Shown here: in pieces, positions 1-11,763 of the stretch | Layout of the letters: each line of letters begins with the position of its first letter | Numbering within the stretch: the stretch's first letter is position 1 | Origin: Bryoerythrophyllum caledonicum | Lineage: Eukaryota > Streptophyta > Bryopsida > Pottiales > Pottiaceae | DNA: 64,000 nt | Assembly: GCA_963971425.1 (NCBI GenBank) | Contig: OZ020514.1 | Span: forward strand, 18,697,406 to 18,761,405 | Reading direction: 5' to 3' | Position numbers and translations under genes: made by a program | Notes under the pieces: model-generated | The model's database searches: none | What the model saw: the letters and a program-made list of their open reading frames with translations, nothing else | What the model was told of the DNA's origin: nothing

Positions 1-973
1 TTAGCTAACATGGAGCATGGTGTTAATCCTGGTTAGTAGCTCCGAGTGTGAATATTTAGCTATTCATATCCAATGAACACATGTGGTATTAAAGAAGTGT
101 CGACTAATGTGTTCTTCTTTTCAATATTAAAGTTAGATTTGTAATGTAATGTTATCCGTAGTACTTATTTATCTAGGGATTTTTGTAGTGAACATTACCT
201 CCTAATTTAATGGAAACTCATATCCCTCCATAGTGTAGAGTTTAGATGTGCACTTTAGCTCTTATGTTTAACATGTGTTTATTTTGGAGTTGCTTAATCT
301 CTTAAAATAACGAATATGGTGTGATAACTATTATCTACTAGATAATAACTTACAAAGATTTTGTCAATTGCTTACAAACCATAAATATTATTTATTATAT
401 GTATACTACATTAAATATGTGTTTGTTCAAATCTATTTTGAACAATGATTGAGGTTATTTTCTATATTATAAAAATTTCACAAGAACATTGAAGTTCACA
501 CCTTAATATGCATTCATATGTAACATTTTGTATGCGTCTATATATAACCGGTGATGGAACCCAACAATATCCGGGTGATACCCCTTCCTTCATTGTACGT
601 GACGTTTCACTCTTATTTCAAGTTGAGTTCCAATTTTATTTCTAGTTTACTTATAATTGTGTTTTTTTCATTTTGTTCATTATTAATTTCTAATTAATTT
701 ATATATTTACTCAGGTGGGGATTGGCCTTGGCCCGTTTGAAACAACAAGGATCTACTAGTATATTGATTTAATCTTTTACTCTATATATTATCTATACTA
801 TTCATCATATAGTATTAATAATATATATGATTTATTTTGTGTACTACTAGAATCATTTATATTATATACTTTACATTATTTATACTCTATACTAAGTATG
901 TTATTTGGTAATTATACCAAGTACTACTTAAATAGTAATTTATCCTAAATCATTTACTTTAGAAACTATTTAT

Positions 974-1030
974 ACTAGGTACTAATTATATTATATACAC
1001 TAGGTACTAATTATATTATATACACTAGGT
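974..1030. repeat. 25-bp tandem repeat, about 2.3 copies
   Basis: The word ACTAGGT recurs at 974, 999 and 1024, exactly 25 bases apart. The intervening bases are identical in the first two units, and the third is cut short. Confidence 0.85.
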
Positions 1031-1866
1031 AATAAATATCCTAATACAAGGTACTTATTATACTAGTCATATAATATACTAATTGTACCATTTGTATTCA
1101 ATACCATTTATACTATTTATAATATGCATTAATTAAATCATTTTCTAAATACAGTACTTATTTTATATACTAATCATACTATTTAGCACTATACACCAAT
1201 AATACCATCTATATTATATACAAATTTATCCATTTATTTGGCATAGTAATTATTGGATATTGTTTGATAAAATTATATTATTGAACTATATACCAAGTAA
1301 ACCATCTATATTTTATATTATATAGTACTTATACAAGCCACTATGTATATTATGTACTATTTATAATATATGTTACTATATACCAATTATACCATTTATA
1401 TTATATACTATTTAAAATACTCATCCACTATACTAATTAAATAGATATCAATTGTACTATTCATACTACATACTAATTATACATGGTATTCTATATACCA
1501 ATTAAATTAATTATATTATGTAATAATTTAACCATTTAATTTTATGTTACAAAACTATTTGTACTATATAGTATCATTTATTATTTATATGTATGGAAGT
1601 TTTATTTAGTATTAAGTTTTAACATATGCATTGGTATGAAGTATGTACCATATATATTAGTATTATATGTAAACTAGTAGATTCACCTGTTGTCTCCAAT
1701 AGATAATGTAAGTTTAAATGAGTTAACTAAATTTATAAAAGTAAAAGTAAAAATTTAGTCTTCGTCCTCCTCCTCACAGTTATCTTCCAATCATCTCCTA
1801 GTTGATTCCCCATCCACTACCAGCCACATGTCATCACCAATTCATTGTTGTCCTTTTAATAAGAGG

Positions 1867-1886
1867 ATATATATATATATATATAT
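1867..1886. repeat. (AT)10 microsatellite
   Basis: Ten uninterrupted AT dinucleotides, a simple sequence repeat. Confidence 0.95.
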
Positions 1887-2910
1887 GTATATTAGAATAT
1901 TGATCCATTGTTTCTAACAAATAATGTTAGTTTGGGTAAGAGTAACCAAAATTGTATAAATAAAAAAGAAATGTTAAGTCTTTGTCTCAATTTAAATCGC
2001 AATTATTTTCCTTGGAAATATCACCTAGTTATTTCTCACTTAAGTCTCTCTCATCTATCTGCCACATGTTATCTCTAGTCTTATTCTCACCGAGTTTATT
2101 TTATATATAAAGAGATATTAGAGGATCCGTTGTTTCCAAGGAGGTTTAGTAACTTCACATAACTATACTACAATATGATTGTATCTACAATTGTAACTTA
2201 ACTTAAATCGTTTTGCAGTAAAAGTATCAGAGTAAACAAATTGAATCTTTCAAGTACATAGATATTCTTTGTTGGACGGATGGAAGGAAAATTTGTAAAC
2301 TTTTATTAAAATAGAGAAATAAATAGAATTGGTTTAAGTGTGGTCAAGCTAATCTAAGCTTTTCGATGATTTTATACTTCATTTTTAATTCATTCAGTTT
2401 ACTAGAAAATATATGCATGAATTGATATAGTAAAATATTTTATTTTCTCTTTAAAATATATTCTTTTATGTGTAAGAATGTTTATATATATATAATAATC
2501 AATTTGCTCATATTACTTAAAAAAAATTAAAAAATATATATATATTATATTACAAGCTGACTTAGAAAAATAGATTAAATGGTATATAATAATCTTTAAG
2601 TATTTAAAATATATATTTCTTTAAACCTGTATATACATTTCAAATAATGAAATGCATTTTAGTGTATTTAATATGCTGACAGAATTTTTTTTTAAAAATT
2701 GCAAAGTATAATAGAAAAAGAATAAAGATTAAAATGACAGGCCAAGTATGGGTATTGGCCCGATTCACAAGGAGAGTTGAAAGCCTATCTAAAGAGTACA
2801 TGTGGCGTTTAACACAAATACTCTACTCCCTACCATCCAAGCTACATCCCATAGAAATTATCCTATCTACGCTGATTCTTCTTATATCTTTCGTTCCTCT
2901 TCTTTGCTTC

Positions 2911-3210
2911 TTCTGACTCCTTAGCTTTAGCAGCAAGCTCAATTCAAGTCTTTCGTTTCGTTGGATTTTCAGCATCGATAGGAGGTAGGAGAGGTGGAGA
3001 TGACATCTTCATTACTACCCAAGCCACTTCTATTCGTTTTCATGCCTCACTTTCAAATTCCAACTCAACAGACTCTTCTTTTAGTTTTTTGAGGCGCTCT
3101 AGTACCCTACCTTCGTATCTCAGCTTTTAGAGTCTTTCAAACTGTGCAATTTCTTCTTTTAACTTCTTGATAATATGTTCTTCAAGCTCCATTTCAACAA
3201 TAACATTCAT
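2911..3210 (-). pseudogene. Decayed coiled-coil coding remnant
   Basis: On the minus strand one frame starting at the ATG at 3210 reads about 100 codons with strongly protein-like composition. It is rich in Glu, Lys and Leu (pieces such as LEEHIIKKLKEEIAQFERL and LKKLKEESVELEFESEA), as in a coiled coil. It is interrupted by three stop codons but no obvious frameshift. The surroundings are AT-rich and noncoding. The family is not recognised; it may come from the coiled-coil genes carried by retroelements elsewhere in this window, but no specific match was seen. Confidence 0.45.
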
Positions 3211-4994
3211 GGACGCTACTAGGTCCACCTCAGTAGCACCTCAGTAGCTGTTATTCCTACATCACAATCAATTGTCTGCTTCAAATTCTGACCCATGTAT
3301 AAAGTCCATGGCACGGGCTGAAATATAATGATAAAGGATGTATGGATAGTTAGAAAAGGATAAATCAACAAATCGCAGATGTATTTAGCACGTCGCAGAT
3401 AGTACACTTCGTACTAAACACTACGTTTTGTAGTATACTTTGAACATCAAATACAACTAGCAAAGGATTTCATACAACCCTAGCTAAGTTACCCTAAACC
3501 TCTTTAAGTTGGAAACAAAACCCTATGCTTGGTCAAGTAAACATACATGAAAACATTCAAAGAACCATACAAAGAATATAAAATGTGAATCAAACCATAG
3601 TCACCTGGGAAGGTTGGATTGACACGCCCAATTCAAGCTCCAAAGTAGAGCAACTCCAGAAAGTTTGCTTTAAAAATTTGAGAAGGTACTCAGGGAAGGA
3701 CAAGCGCACCATCATGTGTGCCATTACTTGCAAGCTACAAAAGAATTTTTCTGTCTTTCATATTTAGGTCATTCACGAGATATTTGTGCTGCAAAGGCAA
3801 CACTTGACAACGAGAAGATGTCAGGGAAATCCAAAATTGGAAGCCACGTGGGGTACCGTGATTGATCCATGTAGTACAACAAGTACGCACTGTACAAACT
3901 GAGTACAAAGCGATATAGAGAGGAATATATGGGAATTCTAGAAAAACTAAGGCAATATGGAGAATCTCCGATACAGAAAATGAAGAGAGAGATTTTGTTA
4001 TTTTCAAAATTCATTTGTTGACCGCCTTAGATATATAGTCCCTAAATGCCAATCTTAAAAAAAATGGAAAAAAGACTTAAAACTCAAGTTTTGGATCCTC
4101 GAAAGAAAAGCCACATTTGTTACATTTATTATTTATTGGCTATCATTTTATCTATACAAATAGCAAGGCATGGTAGCCAAAGAATAGGGGATCATATATA
4201 GCTACTTAAAATATAAAAATGATAACTAAAAATCATCATAATGAATACAAACATGTGAAACCTGAAACTGTGACAGTACCAACGTTTTATGTTTGTACTC
4301 ATTTTAAGGGTTTCATTTTATGCAATGACTATTTTGATTTCTATTCTTCAATGTATGAAGATGTAGGACTATACCTACTAATAATTTTCTCTAAAATATA
4401 AAAATTCTAGTATGAAATTGAGTCCAAACTTGTACCTGGCCCTAAAATTGTGCTGTGACGACAAGTTTGTACAACTATAGTGTGCGTGCACCCAATGGAA
4501 CTGATACCCGGCAGTGGGACTGGTACTCGGCAGCGGGAACATATCCCAAGGTCCTAAATCCGACAATACCCATATTGTACACAGCCACATCCATATTGTT
4601 CCCATATCGTACCGTATCACAGCCGTATCCCACAGTACAAGTGTTAGGAAAATTAGAGTTGATTGAGGGAGATTTAAACAGAACGATGGTACTACGTCCT
4701 TTAGATTCTAGATCCTTTATCCAGTTAACTACTATTTGATGAACATCCACCACTAGATTATACATGTGTAAGAACTATTCAGCTACATCTATAGCAGTCC
4801 ACATGTGGAAGGTAGTAAGAATTCAATTGACGTATCTTGTGAGGTGATCATGAGTATTTTAAGAATGTAGTGGAGATGTGAGGAGAGTGTAATATCTGAG
4901 AGGGGAGGTTAAGGTGGAAGCTTGAAGCTTGCAGGGACATTATTAACATGGTTTAAAGGTGTTGCAATTATATTTGGGACTTAAACTATGGACC
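3211..4994. other. Intergenic, no gene seen
   Basis: Short frames only, none with convincing composition and none matching the other elements in the window. The stretch at about 4480-4640 is less AT-rich but shows no recognisable domain. Confidence 0.5.
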
Positions 4995-7106
4995 ATGGAG
5001 GCAAGAGGTAAGGCTAAGAAACCTGAGAAGGCTAGTGAGCCAAAGGTGGAAAATGATGGAGAGGTGTTGGACACTTTGATCACTTGTTGCAAAGCCTACA
5101 AGTGAAAGGCTCTCCCTCCACAGCAAGTGGTAGTCATGGGGACTTTGAGCTCTCTCCCATAGCGAGATCTTGCACAGGGCTCCAGAACTTGCGTAAACCA
5201 GACACAAAAGTGTTGAGCACGGAATCGATGTAGTATTAGACTTAACTTGGTGGGGTGCGGAAGATCCGCTCACTTCGGGTCAAGGAGGGAATTCCAGCAC
5301 CTTTGTACTACGCCCGTGGGCAAGTTAGGGTCAAGGATTTGGTGATTGGAGGTAAGGTTGTGATCCTTCGGAATTCTGGATCAAGTTATGGTGTAGAAGT
5401 AGAGGATTTCTCTTCAGACATCCAACTACCCACCTTCTCGCTTATTTTCACCAAATTTGAGAGCATAGGGTTTTTATTCCATACTACGTGGCAGTGGGAG
5501 GTTAACACGTGGCAAGAGCGTGCTACTAGTGTGTGGGTTACTCTTACCTCAGAGTTGTTGGACTAGAAAGTGACACCTATGATCTATGCTCTAAAGATGA
5601 GGAAACCCATGAAGCTTGGGGATTGTTTGAGTAAATCACCCAACTAGCATCTGGATAACTCAAAAGGTCCCAATTTTACACGGAGAAACACCCTTTTCTC
5701 ACTTGTTGCTAGTGAGAGGGTGTTGACAAAAATTCGTGGTCAACTAGTAGAGGCAGAGGACAGTGCTTTGCCATTGGTAGACGAAGAGGAATTTCTTGAA
5801 AACCTGAAGGTGAGTGTACAGGTACCAATTTTACCCACAAAGCCTTTTCAATTATACTTTGATTGAGAGGAGATGGATCACATTTGGAGGTAGAGAACAA
5901 GGGGTACAGAGATTTTTGGGTGTCACGAGCTCCATAAAAGTCGATGATTTCAAGAGGGACTTCACCATTTGGTGTGAAGTCTAGAAGTCTCATAATCCCA
6001 ACTTCAATCCGTACATGGTGTGGAGGACATTGTTTGGGTGTCTGGAGGGAGCTCCATTGGCGAACTACGGAGAATTCGAGGAGGCTTATTCCCAGAAACT
6101 ATGGTTTGGAGAGATTTCTACGCACCAAACTATGTGGATGTATTTGGTGGAGCACCGAGGGTGACATCAACACTCTTGTCTAATGTAAAGATGGAGGAAG
6201 GCAAGAGCACTATGGAGGATCTGGTGCAACGAGTAGAACTGGTAAATCACCCACCTCCATTCAATCCTACAGTTGGGTTCTTTGTGCAATTCAACAGAGA
6301 CTATCAAGGGCAAAAGACGGATAAGATATAGGCCCTCTGTTCCTTCACACATGGAGGTGACAAGTCTCTGAGAGAGGCTCATGCGGTATTCAGAAGGCTA
6401 ATCTCAGCCACTCGCGGAGTTACAGAAGAAGAAACATTGCAACATTAATATAATATCCTGGACAAGGAATTGAAGACCTTGGTGCGCAATGAGGCATTGC
6501 AATTGGGAGTGCCAACTACACTACGGTTTGTTTTTGAAACCTTGGAGCAGATCGAGATAAATTACTAGAAGAGAAGGCAACCATGGGATTTCTCACACCT
6601 AAAGAGAAGGTCCCGGAGAAGGTTAAAGTGGCGTAGGTGGTTGGTCCTTCGTATACCGCAGACACTGGTGCTTTGTACTTCAAATGTGGGAAGCCAGGAC
6701 ATCAAGGAAAGATTGCAAGGAAGATGAGGCTTCCACACCTCAGGCTGGAGGTTTTTGCTCTGGTTGTGGTGCCAAGGGGCATGCGAAGGCCAACTGCTAA
6801 AAGCTTCATCCAGAGTTGAAGCCCTCTGGGGGCAAGAGAGCCAAAACAAATGGCAAGGAGAAGAAGTCCAAGGCCACTAGAGGAGAAAAGAAGAGCTACA
6901 AAGCCAAGTTCGCAGAGTTGGAGGCCTAAATGGAAGCAATGAGTGCCAACACTACCATGGTAGGTGGCAACCCTCATGTTACTCCTAGTTTCCATGCTAG
7001 GGGCGGTTTTAGTTCCGTGGATGATGAATTTGGAGACTTTGTATTAAGTGGCATGGCACTTGCCATTAGGGATGGCACACAAGAGGCCTATGCCCTCGCA
7101 CAGAGC
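4995..7106 (+). pseudogene. Gag remnant of an old retroelement (element E), with two CCHC zinc knuckles
   Basis: A long decayed coding region. A plausible start is the ATG at 4995 (MEARGKAKKPEKA). Most of 5255-6570 reads in one frame with about a dozen stops, then shifts frame near 6580. Near 6680-6800 two retroviral-type knuckles of the C-X2-C-X4-H-X4-C kind can be read (CGKPGH and CSGCGAKGH pieces); the first needs a one-base frame correction. CCHC knuckles belong to gag nucleocapsid proteins that bind element RNA. The coding region is cut at 7106 by the hAT insertion and resumes at 11773 with a protease-like part. It is clearly dead. The lineage is uncertain, probably Ty3/Gypsy-like. Confidence 0.65.
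7099..7106 (+). repeat. hAT target site duplication, left copy
   Basis: CACAGAGC immediately before the hAT terminal repeat. It pairs with CACGGAGC at 11773-11780 (one mismatch). Eight bases is the standard hAT duplication length. Confidence 0.85.
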
Positions 7107-7115
7107 CAGGGTTGT
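7107..7115 (+). repeat. hAT 5' terminal inverted repeat
   Basis: CAGGGTTGT, the inverse of ACAACCCTG at 11764-11772. CAGGG starts are common in plant hAT elements. Confidence 0.85.
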
Positions 7116-7119
7116 TCGG

Positions 7120-7190
7120 CCGTCCGTCCGTCCGGTAGTGTCCATCCGTTCGGATGTCCGTCCGGTAGAGGTTGTTGTCCGTCCGATAAG
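7120..7190 (+). repeat. 5' subterminal GTCCGTCC repeats of the hAT
   Basis: Several overlapping GTCC/GTCCGTCC words follow the terminal repeat. The same word in the same orientation is repeated near the other end (11660-11755). Subterminal repeats of this kind are usually transposase binding sites in hAT elements; binding here is inferred. Confidence 0.7.
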
Positions 7191-7281
7191 GGTAAATCCT
7201 AGTTTGACCATGACTCGAGGTAAATCAATTTACCCACTGCCACGAAGGCGACTACGTGGCTGACACGTCGTCAATAGGGTT

Positions 7282-7528
7282 GCGCGCGTGCAGACTGAGG
7301 GGCGAGCGCGTAAAGGGATCGAGCGTGTACGGAGATGGGCCGAGCGCATACTGAAGGGGCCGGGCGCGTACGGATATGGGCCGGGCGCGCACTGAAGGGG
7401 CCGGGCGTATACAAGGGAGGACCGGGCACGTACCGTGTTGGGCCGGGCGTGTACACGAATGGACCGGGCGCGTACTGTGAGGGGCTGGGCGCGTGCAGAG
7501 AGGACCGCGCGCGTACCGCAAGTGTCCG
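7282..7528 (+). repeat. GC-rich 21-bp tandem array, left arm
   Basis: About a dozen imperfect 21-bp units built on GGCCGGGCGCGTAC, running up to an assembly gap. The right side of the gap holds units in the opposite orientation (GCGCGCCCGGCC). The two arms together are therefore a large GC-rich inverted repeat. Because 21 is a multiple of three, long spurious open frames run through it. Confidence 0.85.
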
Positions 7529-7728
7529 NNNNNNNNNNNNNNNNNNNNNNNNNNNNNNNNNNNNNNNNNNNNNNNNNNNNNNNNNNNNNNNNNNNNNNNN
7601 NNNNNNNNNNNNNNNNNNNNNNNNNNNNNNNNNNNNNNNNNNNNNNNNNNNNNNNNNNNNNNNNNNNNNNNNNNNNNNNNNNNNNNNNNNNNNNNNNNNN
7701 NNNNNNNNNNNNNNNNNNNNNNNNNNNN
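7529..7728. other. Assembly gap of 200 N
   Basis: Exactly 200 undetermined bases, probably a fixed-size scaffold gap. It sits at the centre of the GC-rich inverted repeat. Confidence 0.98.
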
Positions 7729-7832
7729 CGTGCCGCCCGGCCAACAGCATGCGCGCTCGGTTCTACAGCGTGCGCGCCCAGCCACATAGAGAATGCGCCC
7801 GGCCACCCTTGTGCGCGCCCGGCCCCAGATGC
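7729..7832 (-). repeat. GC-rich 21-bp tandem array, right arm
   Basis: Four to five units of about 21 bp with CGCGCCCGGCC, the reverse complement of the left-arm core. They lie just upstream of the TATA box of the transposase gene. Confidence 0.75.
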
Positions 7833-7846
7833 TCCTGCTCCAGTAC

Positions 7847-7854
7847 TATATAAG
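7847..7854 (+). promoter_or_regulatory. TATA box of the hAT transposase
   Basis: TATATAAG, the only strong TATA motif between the GC-rich array and the transposase start at 8044, at a spacing that fits a short 5' leader. Confidence 0.6.
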
Positions 7855-8043
7855 AACTATATGCGATGTGCTTGACTCACCTCACATCCTTGGCTTCGTG
7901 TCCTAGAACTCCTCATTGGGCTCCTTGCATGAATCTACAAGTTTGTGAGTGACCTTTGGGTCATTATTTTCTATGCACACACAATTTCCTATTACTTTTG
8001 GCGGATTCTCTTTGGCACAACATTACGCGCCAATTTTATTGTG

Positions 8044-8661
8044 ATGTCGTCTCAACAAAGGGTTCAAACGAAGGAGTGGGCCCCATGGTACACATTTAAC
8101 AAGAAGGATCAAGTGACATGTGTTTGGTGCAATTACACGTTCGCATACAAACGTGGGAGGTGCATGTCACACTATGGGTATCCACAATGGACGAAGACTT
8201 CGTGCACTAAGGCCCCAGCAGCTGTTAAGGTCCGTTTTAAAAGATGCGGGAATATTATTCCACCTAGGATGACCGAGGCGGAGATCGTTGGCCTTCCTAG
8301 CGCACCAACAACATGTTCCACTGAACCTTGTTCTAGCCAATCCATCCAACAAGGTAGTTTCTTGGAAACTCGAAATGAGGAGAGCACGCAGTCCACAAAT
8401 CCTCTAAGCCAAGCAGCATCATCAACACCAAGATCTCTACGACAACGGAGCTTTCCAGAGGCTTACCAAATAGAAAAACGAAAAGAATTGGACGAATTAT
8501 GGGCACAATTTTTTTATGAAGCCAACGTTGCATTCAACGTGGTTAGACATCTGGCCTTCATCAAGGCCACCCTCGCAACGTCAAAGGCGGGTTTCAATTA
8601 TACACCGCCATCGTACAATGCCATGAGGACGACATACATTGAGCCTCTAAAAAAAAAGTGA
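8044..8661 (+). CDS. hAT transposase, N-terminal part with BED zinc finger
   Basis: I chose the ATG at 8044 (MSSQQRVQTKEW), because codons upstream in the same frame (from 7945) look like leader. Near residues 20-55 is a BED-type DNA-binding finger: CVWC, then MSHYGY, then SCTKAP, the C-X2-C...H...C pattern usual in plant hAT proteins with DUF659. A Ser/Thr-rich linker follows. The frame ends at a TGA (8659-8661) directly after a run of nine A (8649-8657). The next part of the transposase lies one frame over, so a single A is missing here, either truly or by assembly error. BED fingers bind the terminal and subterminal repeats of the element. Confidence 0.85.
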   Translation: MSSQQRVQTKEWAPWYTFNKKDQVTCVWCNYTFAYKRGRCMSHYGYPQWTKTSCTKAPAAVKVRFKRCGNIIPPRMTEAEIVGLPSAPTTCSTEPCSSQSIQQGSFLETRNEESTQSTNPLSQAASSTPRSLRQRSFPEAYQIEKRKELDELWAQFFYEANVAFNVVRHLAFIKATLATSKAGFNYTPPSYNAMRTTYIEPLKKK

Positions 8662-10001
8662 AAGACCTTGTGGACAAGAAGACCGGCGTAGATATTGCCA
8701 AGTATGGGGCAACAATATGCTCGGACGGGTGGGACAATGTTACACATCGCCCTCTTATGAATATCATGCTCGTATGTCCAATGGGTGATATCTTCTTGGG
8801 GTCTATAGACACCACGGGTATGAAGAAATCTACGGCATATATAGGGGACCAATTGAAAAGTTTTATCCGTAAGGTTGGACCATTGAATGTGGTCCAAGTG
8901 TGCACCGATAATGCTTCAAACATGTTGGGGGCAATGAAGAAGGTCAACGATAAGTACCCGCACATATATACTCAAGGGTGTTGTGCACATATTTTGGACC
9001 TCCTCCTCGAGGACTGGGGGAAGGAAGGCATGTTTGCAGACCTCGTCCAGAAGGCGAAACATATTGCATTGTATATCCGGAACCATCATGTGCCCATGGC
9101 CCTATTTCGTCGATTTTCGCTAAAATTGTCTCTGTTGTGGCCAGCAGCAACAAGGTGTGCATGCAATTACATAATGATCCATCGTCTATTGGAAGTGAAG
9201 AATGCCCTGGAGATGGTTGTGATAGACCCAGCATGGATATCCTACGTATCCTCTCTTTTTGATAGGCAAAACGGGCACCGTGCCCATGCGAAGGCATCGC
9301 ATGTGCGAGCCACCGTTCTAGACGAGACTTTCTGGCATCGGTGCAGTAACTTTGAATTTGTAGTGGCACCAGTACTAAAGGCATTGCGGACTTTTGATGG
9401 TGACACTTCGGCAATGGGAATTGCTTGGATGACCATGAACAAGCTAAAAGAGCATGTGTTCAAGCTGCGCAATGTGCCATTCAACATGCTTGACGGAATT
9501 GCAACTCGCTTTGAAGGATCATTCCTACGTTGGGAGATGATGACAACAAATCTCCATTATGCAGGGGCTTTATTGAATCCTTATCTAGCCAATAACTTGC
9601 AAATTCAAAACAATGGTGAGGCCAAAAGGGCCCTAAACAAGGTTGTTATGATGCTCTGTGGTCCACTCGGAGTGTCTTTTTCGGCAGTAATGCTCGAAAT
9701 CACGGAGTATGAAGAATTGCGAGGCCCATATTCACCGGAGGAAGCTGGGGAAATTGAAAACAACAACCTCTTGCCTCACCAATGGTGGAACCGCGTGGGC
9801 GGGCAATCATTGCCTATCATTGCGAAGCATATACTAGCACAAACCTGCTCGGCCTCATCATGTGAGCGTAATTGGAGCATGTATTCGTTCGTGCATAGTA
9901 AGAGCCGAAATCGCTTGGGAGTACAGAAAGCGGAAGATTTGGTTTACATCTACACGAATAGTCGATTGCTCCGAGAATGTGCTCGTCCAGACCCAATTTG
10001 A
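8658..10001 (+). CDS. hAT transposase, catalytic core and dimerisation domain
   Basis: A 447-codon frame continuing the transposase. It has a DUF659-type start with CSDGWDN (first catalytic Asp region), CTDNASN (second Asp), the QGCCAHILDLLLEDW signature of the hAT insertion domain, and near the C-terminus the hAT dimerisation block from HQWWNRVGG through SSCERNWS to NRLGVQKAEDLVYIYTN, which supplies the catalytic Glu. It has no ATG at its beginning; it is the same gene as 8044-8661, thrown out of frame at the A9 run. It ends at TGA 9999-10001, beyond which the same frame stays open. The core residues are all visible. Confidence 0.9.
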   Translation: MKDLVDKKTGVDIAKYGATICSDGWDNVTHRPLMNIMLVCPMGDIFLGSIDTTGMKKSTAYIGDQLKSFIRKVGPLNVVQVCTDNASNMLGAMKKVNDKYPHIYTQGCCAHILDLLLEDWGKEGMFADLVQKAKHIALYIRNHHVPMALFRRFSLKLSLLWPAATRCACNYIMIHRLLEVKNALEMVVIDPAWISYVSSLFDRQNGHRAHAKASHVRATVLDETFWHRCSNFEFVVAPVLKALRTFDGDTSAMGIAWMTMNKLKEHVFKLRNVPFNMLDGIATRFEGSFLRWEMMTTNLHYAGALLNPYLANNLQIQNNGEAKRALNKVVMMLCGPLGVSFSAVMLEITEYEELRGPYSPEEAGEIENNNLLPHQWWNRVGGQSLPIIAKHILAQTCSASSCERNWSMYSFVHSKSRNRLGVQKAEDLVYIYTNSRLLRECARPDPI

Positions 10002-11274
10002 TGGTTTGAAGAGAATGTGCATTTGGAGGAGTCTGATCCAGATGGGGGACTTCCTTCAAACACAGAGGACGAGGGTTTGGAGTCGGATGATGAGGATTAT
10101 AACTGGATGGGCGGCGATTGGGAAGACCTTGCCGGTGACAACAACCCCGTGTCTTATCATAGCCCACCTAGGGACAACTCTGCAAACAACGAGCACGGTG
10201 GAGATGCACTACATGACCATTTTCACAACGTCCACGGTGACCCAGTGGATCCTTTTGTGTTTGATGATGTCGACGCAACGGCAGTCCATACTATAGTAGA
10301 ATTATCGGGTGAAGACCGTGCCCAAGAAGCTAGGGCAGACGAAGATGGGTCGGCACTGGGGGGCAATCTTGATGGAGATGACAACATCTCGGAGAATTTG
10401 TCTATGAACTCAAACGGCTCTGGCGCCTTGGGCCCTTCTAGTGGCGATGGCCCTGAACTCGACGGTCATGGCATTGGCATTGCAGCAAACAATACATTTC
10501 CTCATGATGGAAACGAAGTGAGCAGTGGTGGAAACGATAATGAATCCCATGAGCCAATGGCCACCACGGGGTCCATTGAAGTTGTGAGAAGCTCTCCGAT
10601 TTTGCCTCAAGCAATAGAACCGGACTCAGAGGAAGACATGCCACTACAAGATTTGTTTCGGCGGCCACGTGATCAAAGTACCGCATCTATCGGAAGAACT
10701 CTTTTGCGTGTAAAGAAAAAGACCTCTTCAACAATAGTTCGGCCACCCGTCCACCGTAGCGCACTCGGCCCAAATGGTGGTGTAGAACGTGCAATACTAA
10801 CCCCACAACTTCCCTCCGCGAGGGTTGGGTCCTCTACTATGAGCAGCCATTTAGGGACACGGAGGGGCAAGAACAATGGTACTCTCCCTTTCTTCACGGC
10901 CCACGGGACTTTGGCGAGGTGGAACCTCGGAGAGAATCATTGGGGCCAAAGGCAACCGCTCCTAAAACATGGATGGAGGAACAGACAAAAGGAAGAATAT
11001 CCGAGTAAAACGACTTGTGAACGCCGCATCAACTACTGGAGCCGAGCTACAACTACAAAACTTGGCCTCGGAGATTGAGGAGTACGTGGCACCAGTCTTG
11101 GAAAATGCAGCCGAGAACTTCTCATCATCGGGCGATGATGCAGACGATGAGGATTGCGATGAGGTACCTTGCGACAATACGGTGGTGCTTCGCGGGTTTT
11201 CTCTTCCCCAAAATGTTCGCCGATCAAAACGGAAGCGAAAACACAATGAAGAATCCTCAAGCTCAGATGATTAA
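10002..11274 (+). pseudogene. Acidic C-terminal extension of the hAT transposase
   Basis: After the TGA at 9999-10001 the same frame runs on to 11078 with strongly acidic, low-complexity sequence (DEGLESDDEDYNWMGGDWED). Near 10830-11000 the sensible reading changes frame. The last part (to 11274) is again acidic and ends with a basic stretch (RRSKRKRKHN) resembling a nuclear localisation signal. I read this as one long tail of the transposase now broken by a stop and at least one frameshift. It could instead be a second gene of the element, but no promoter or strong start is seen between the two. Confidence 0.55.
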
Positions 11275-11639
11275 AAGATGACGGACATGAGGGTACTACA
11301 AGTTAAAAGTGACTTTAATGGTGTGGTGATAGAATGGTACAATAGCACCGCGGTTTTAAAATATGTACTTGGTGTTGAGAGTACCCATTCATGAAAGCAC
11401 CACATTGAAATAAATAATTTTAATGTTAGAGCACCCTGGTACAATTGAATTCTTTCAAATTCTCTAAACCTCAGCCATTTTGAGGGGCAGACGCAGTGTT
11501 CAATCGCGCGCGCCCGATAGGCAGGTGCGCGCGCGACCCACTTGATGTGACGTGGAATGCCGTATGACGTGTCATGCACACGTGTTTTAGTAGGGGGTAA
11601 GTTGAAAATTTGATTTAGGGTTTGTTATTTTTTTTTACA

Positions 11640-11755
11640 CACAACTGTCCGCCAAAAAGTGTTGTCCGTCATGTCCGTCCGTCCTACTGTCCGTCCGTCC
11701 TACTGTCCGTCCGTCCTACTGTCCGTCCGTCCACTGTCTTTGGGCCCCTGTCCGT
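11640..11755 (+). repeat. 3' subterminal GTCCGTCC repeats of the hAT
   Basis: A near-perfect 16-bp tandem (TGTCCGTCCGTCCTAC, about four copies) plus single GTCCG words. The core is shared in direct orientation with the 5' subterminal repeats. Confidence 0.85.
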
Positions 11756-11763
11756 CTATATAG

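Larger units (their letters stand above)
1..2910. other. AT-rich intergenic stretch, no gene seen
   Basis: Strongly AT-rich sequence with many runs built on 'tactatttatac'-like words. No reading frame with protein-like composition is seen on either strand. It contains a short tandem repeat and an AT microsatellite, listed separately. It could be very old transposon sequence, but no family is recognisable. Confidence 0.6.

Noticed and set aside
2734..2916. Short plus-strand frame in the AT-rich start
   Set aside because: Only 60 codons, no protein-like composition, no match to anything else in the window.
7282..7528. CRISPR-like array
   Set aside because: The 21-bp units are contiguous without unique spacers, and the context is a plant transposon.
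7335..7853. Long open frames through the GC-rich array and the gap
   Set aside because: They exist only because the 21-bp period is a multiple of three and the gap has no stops.
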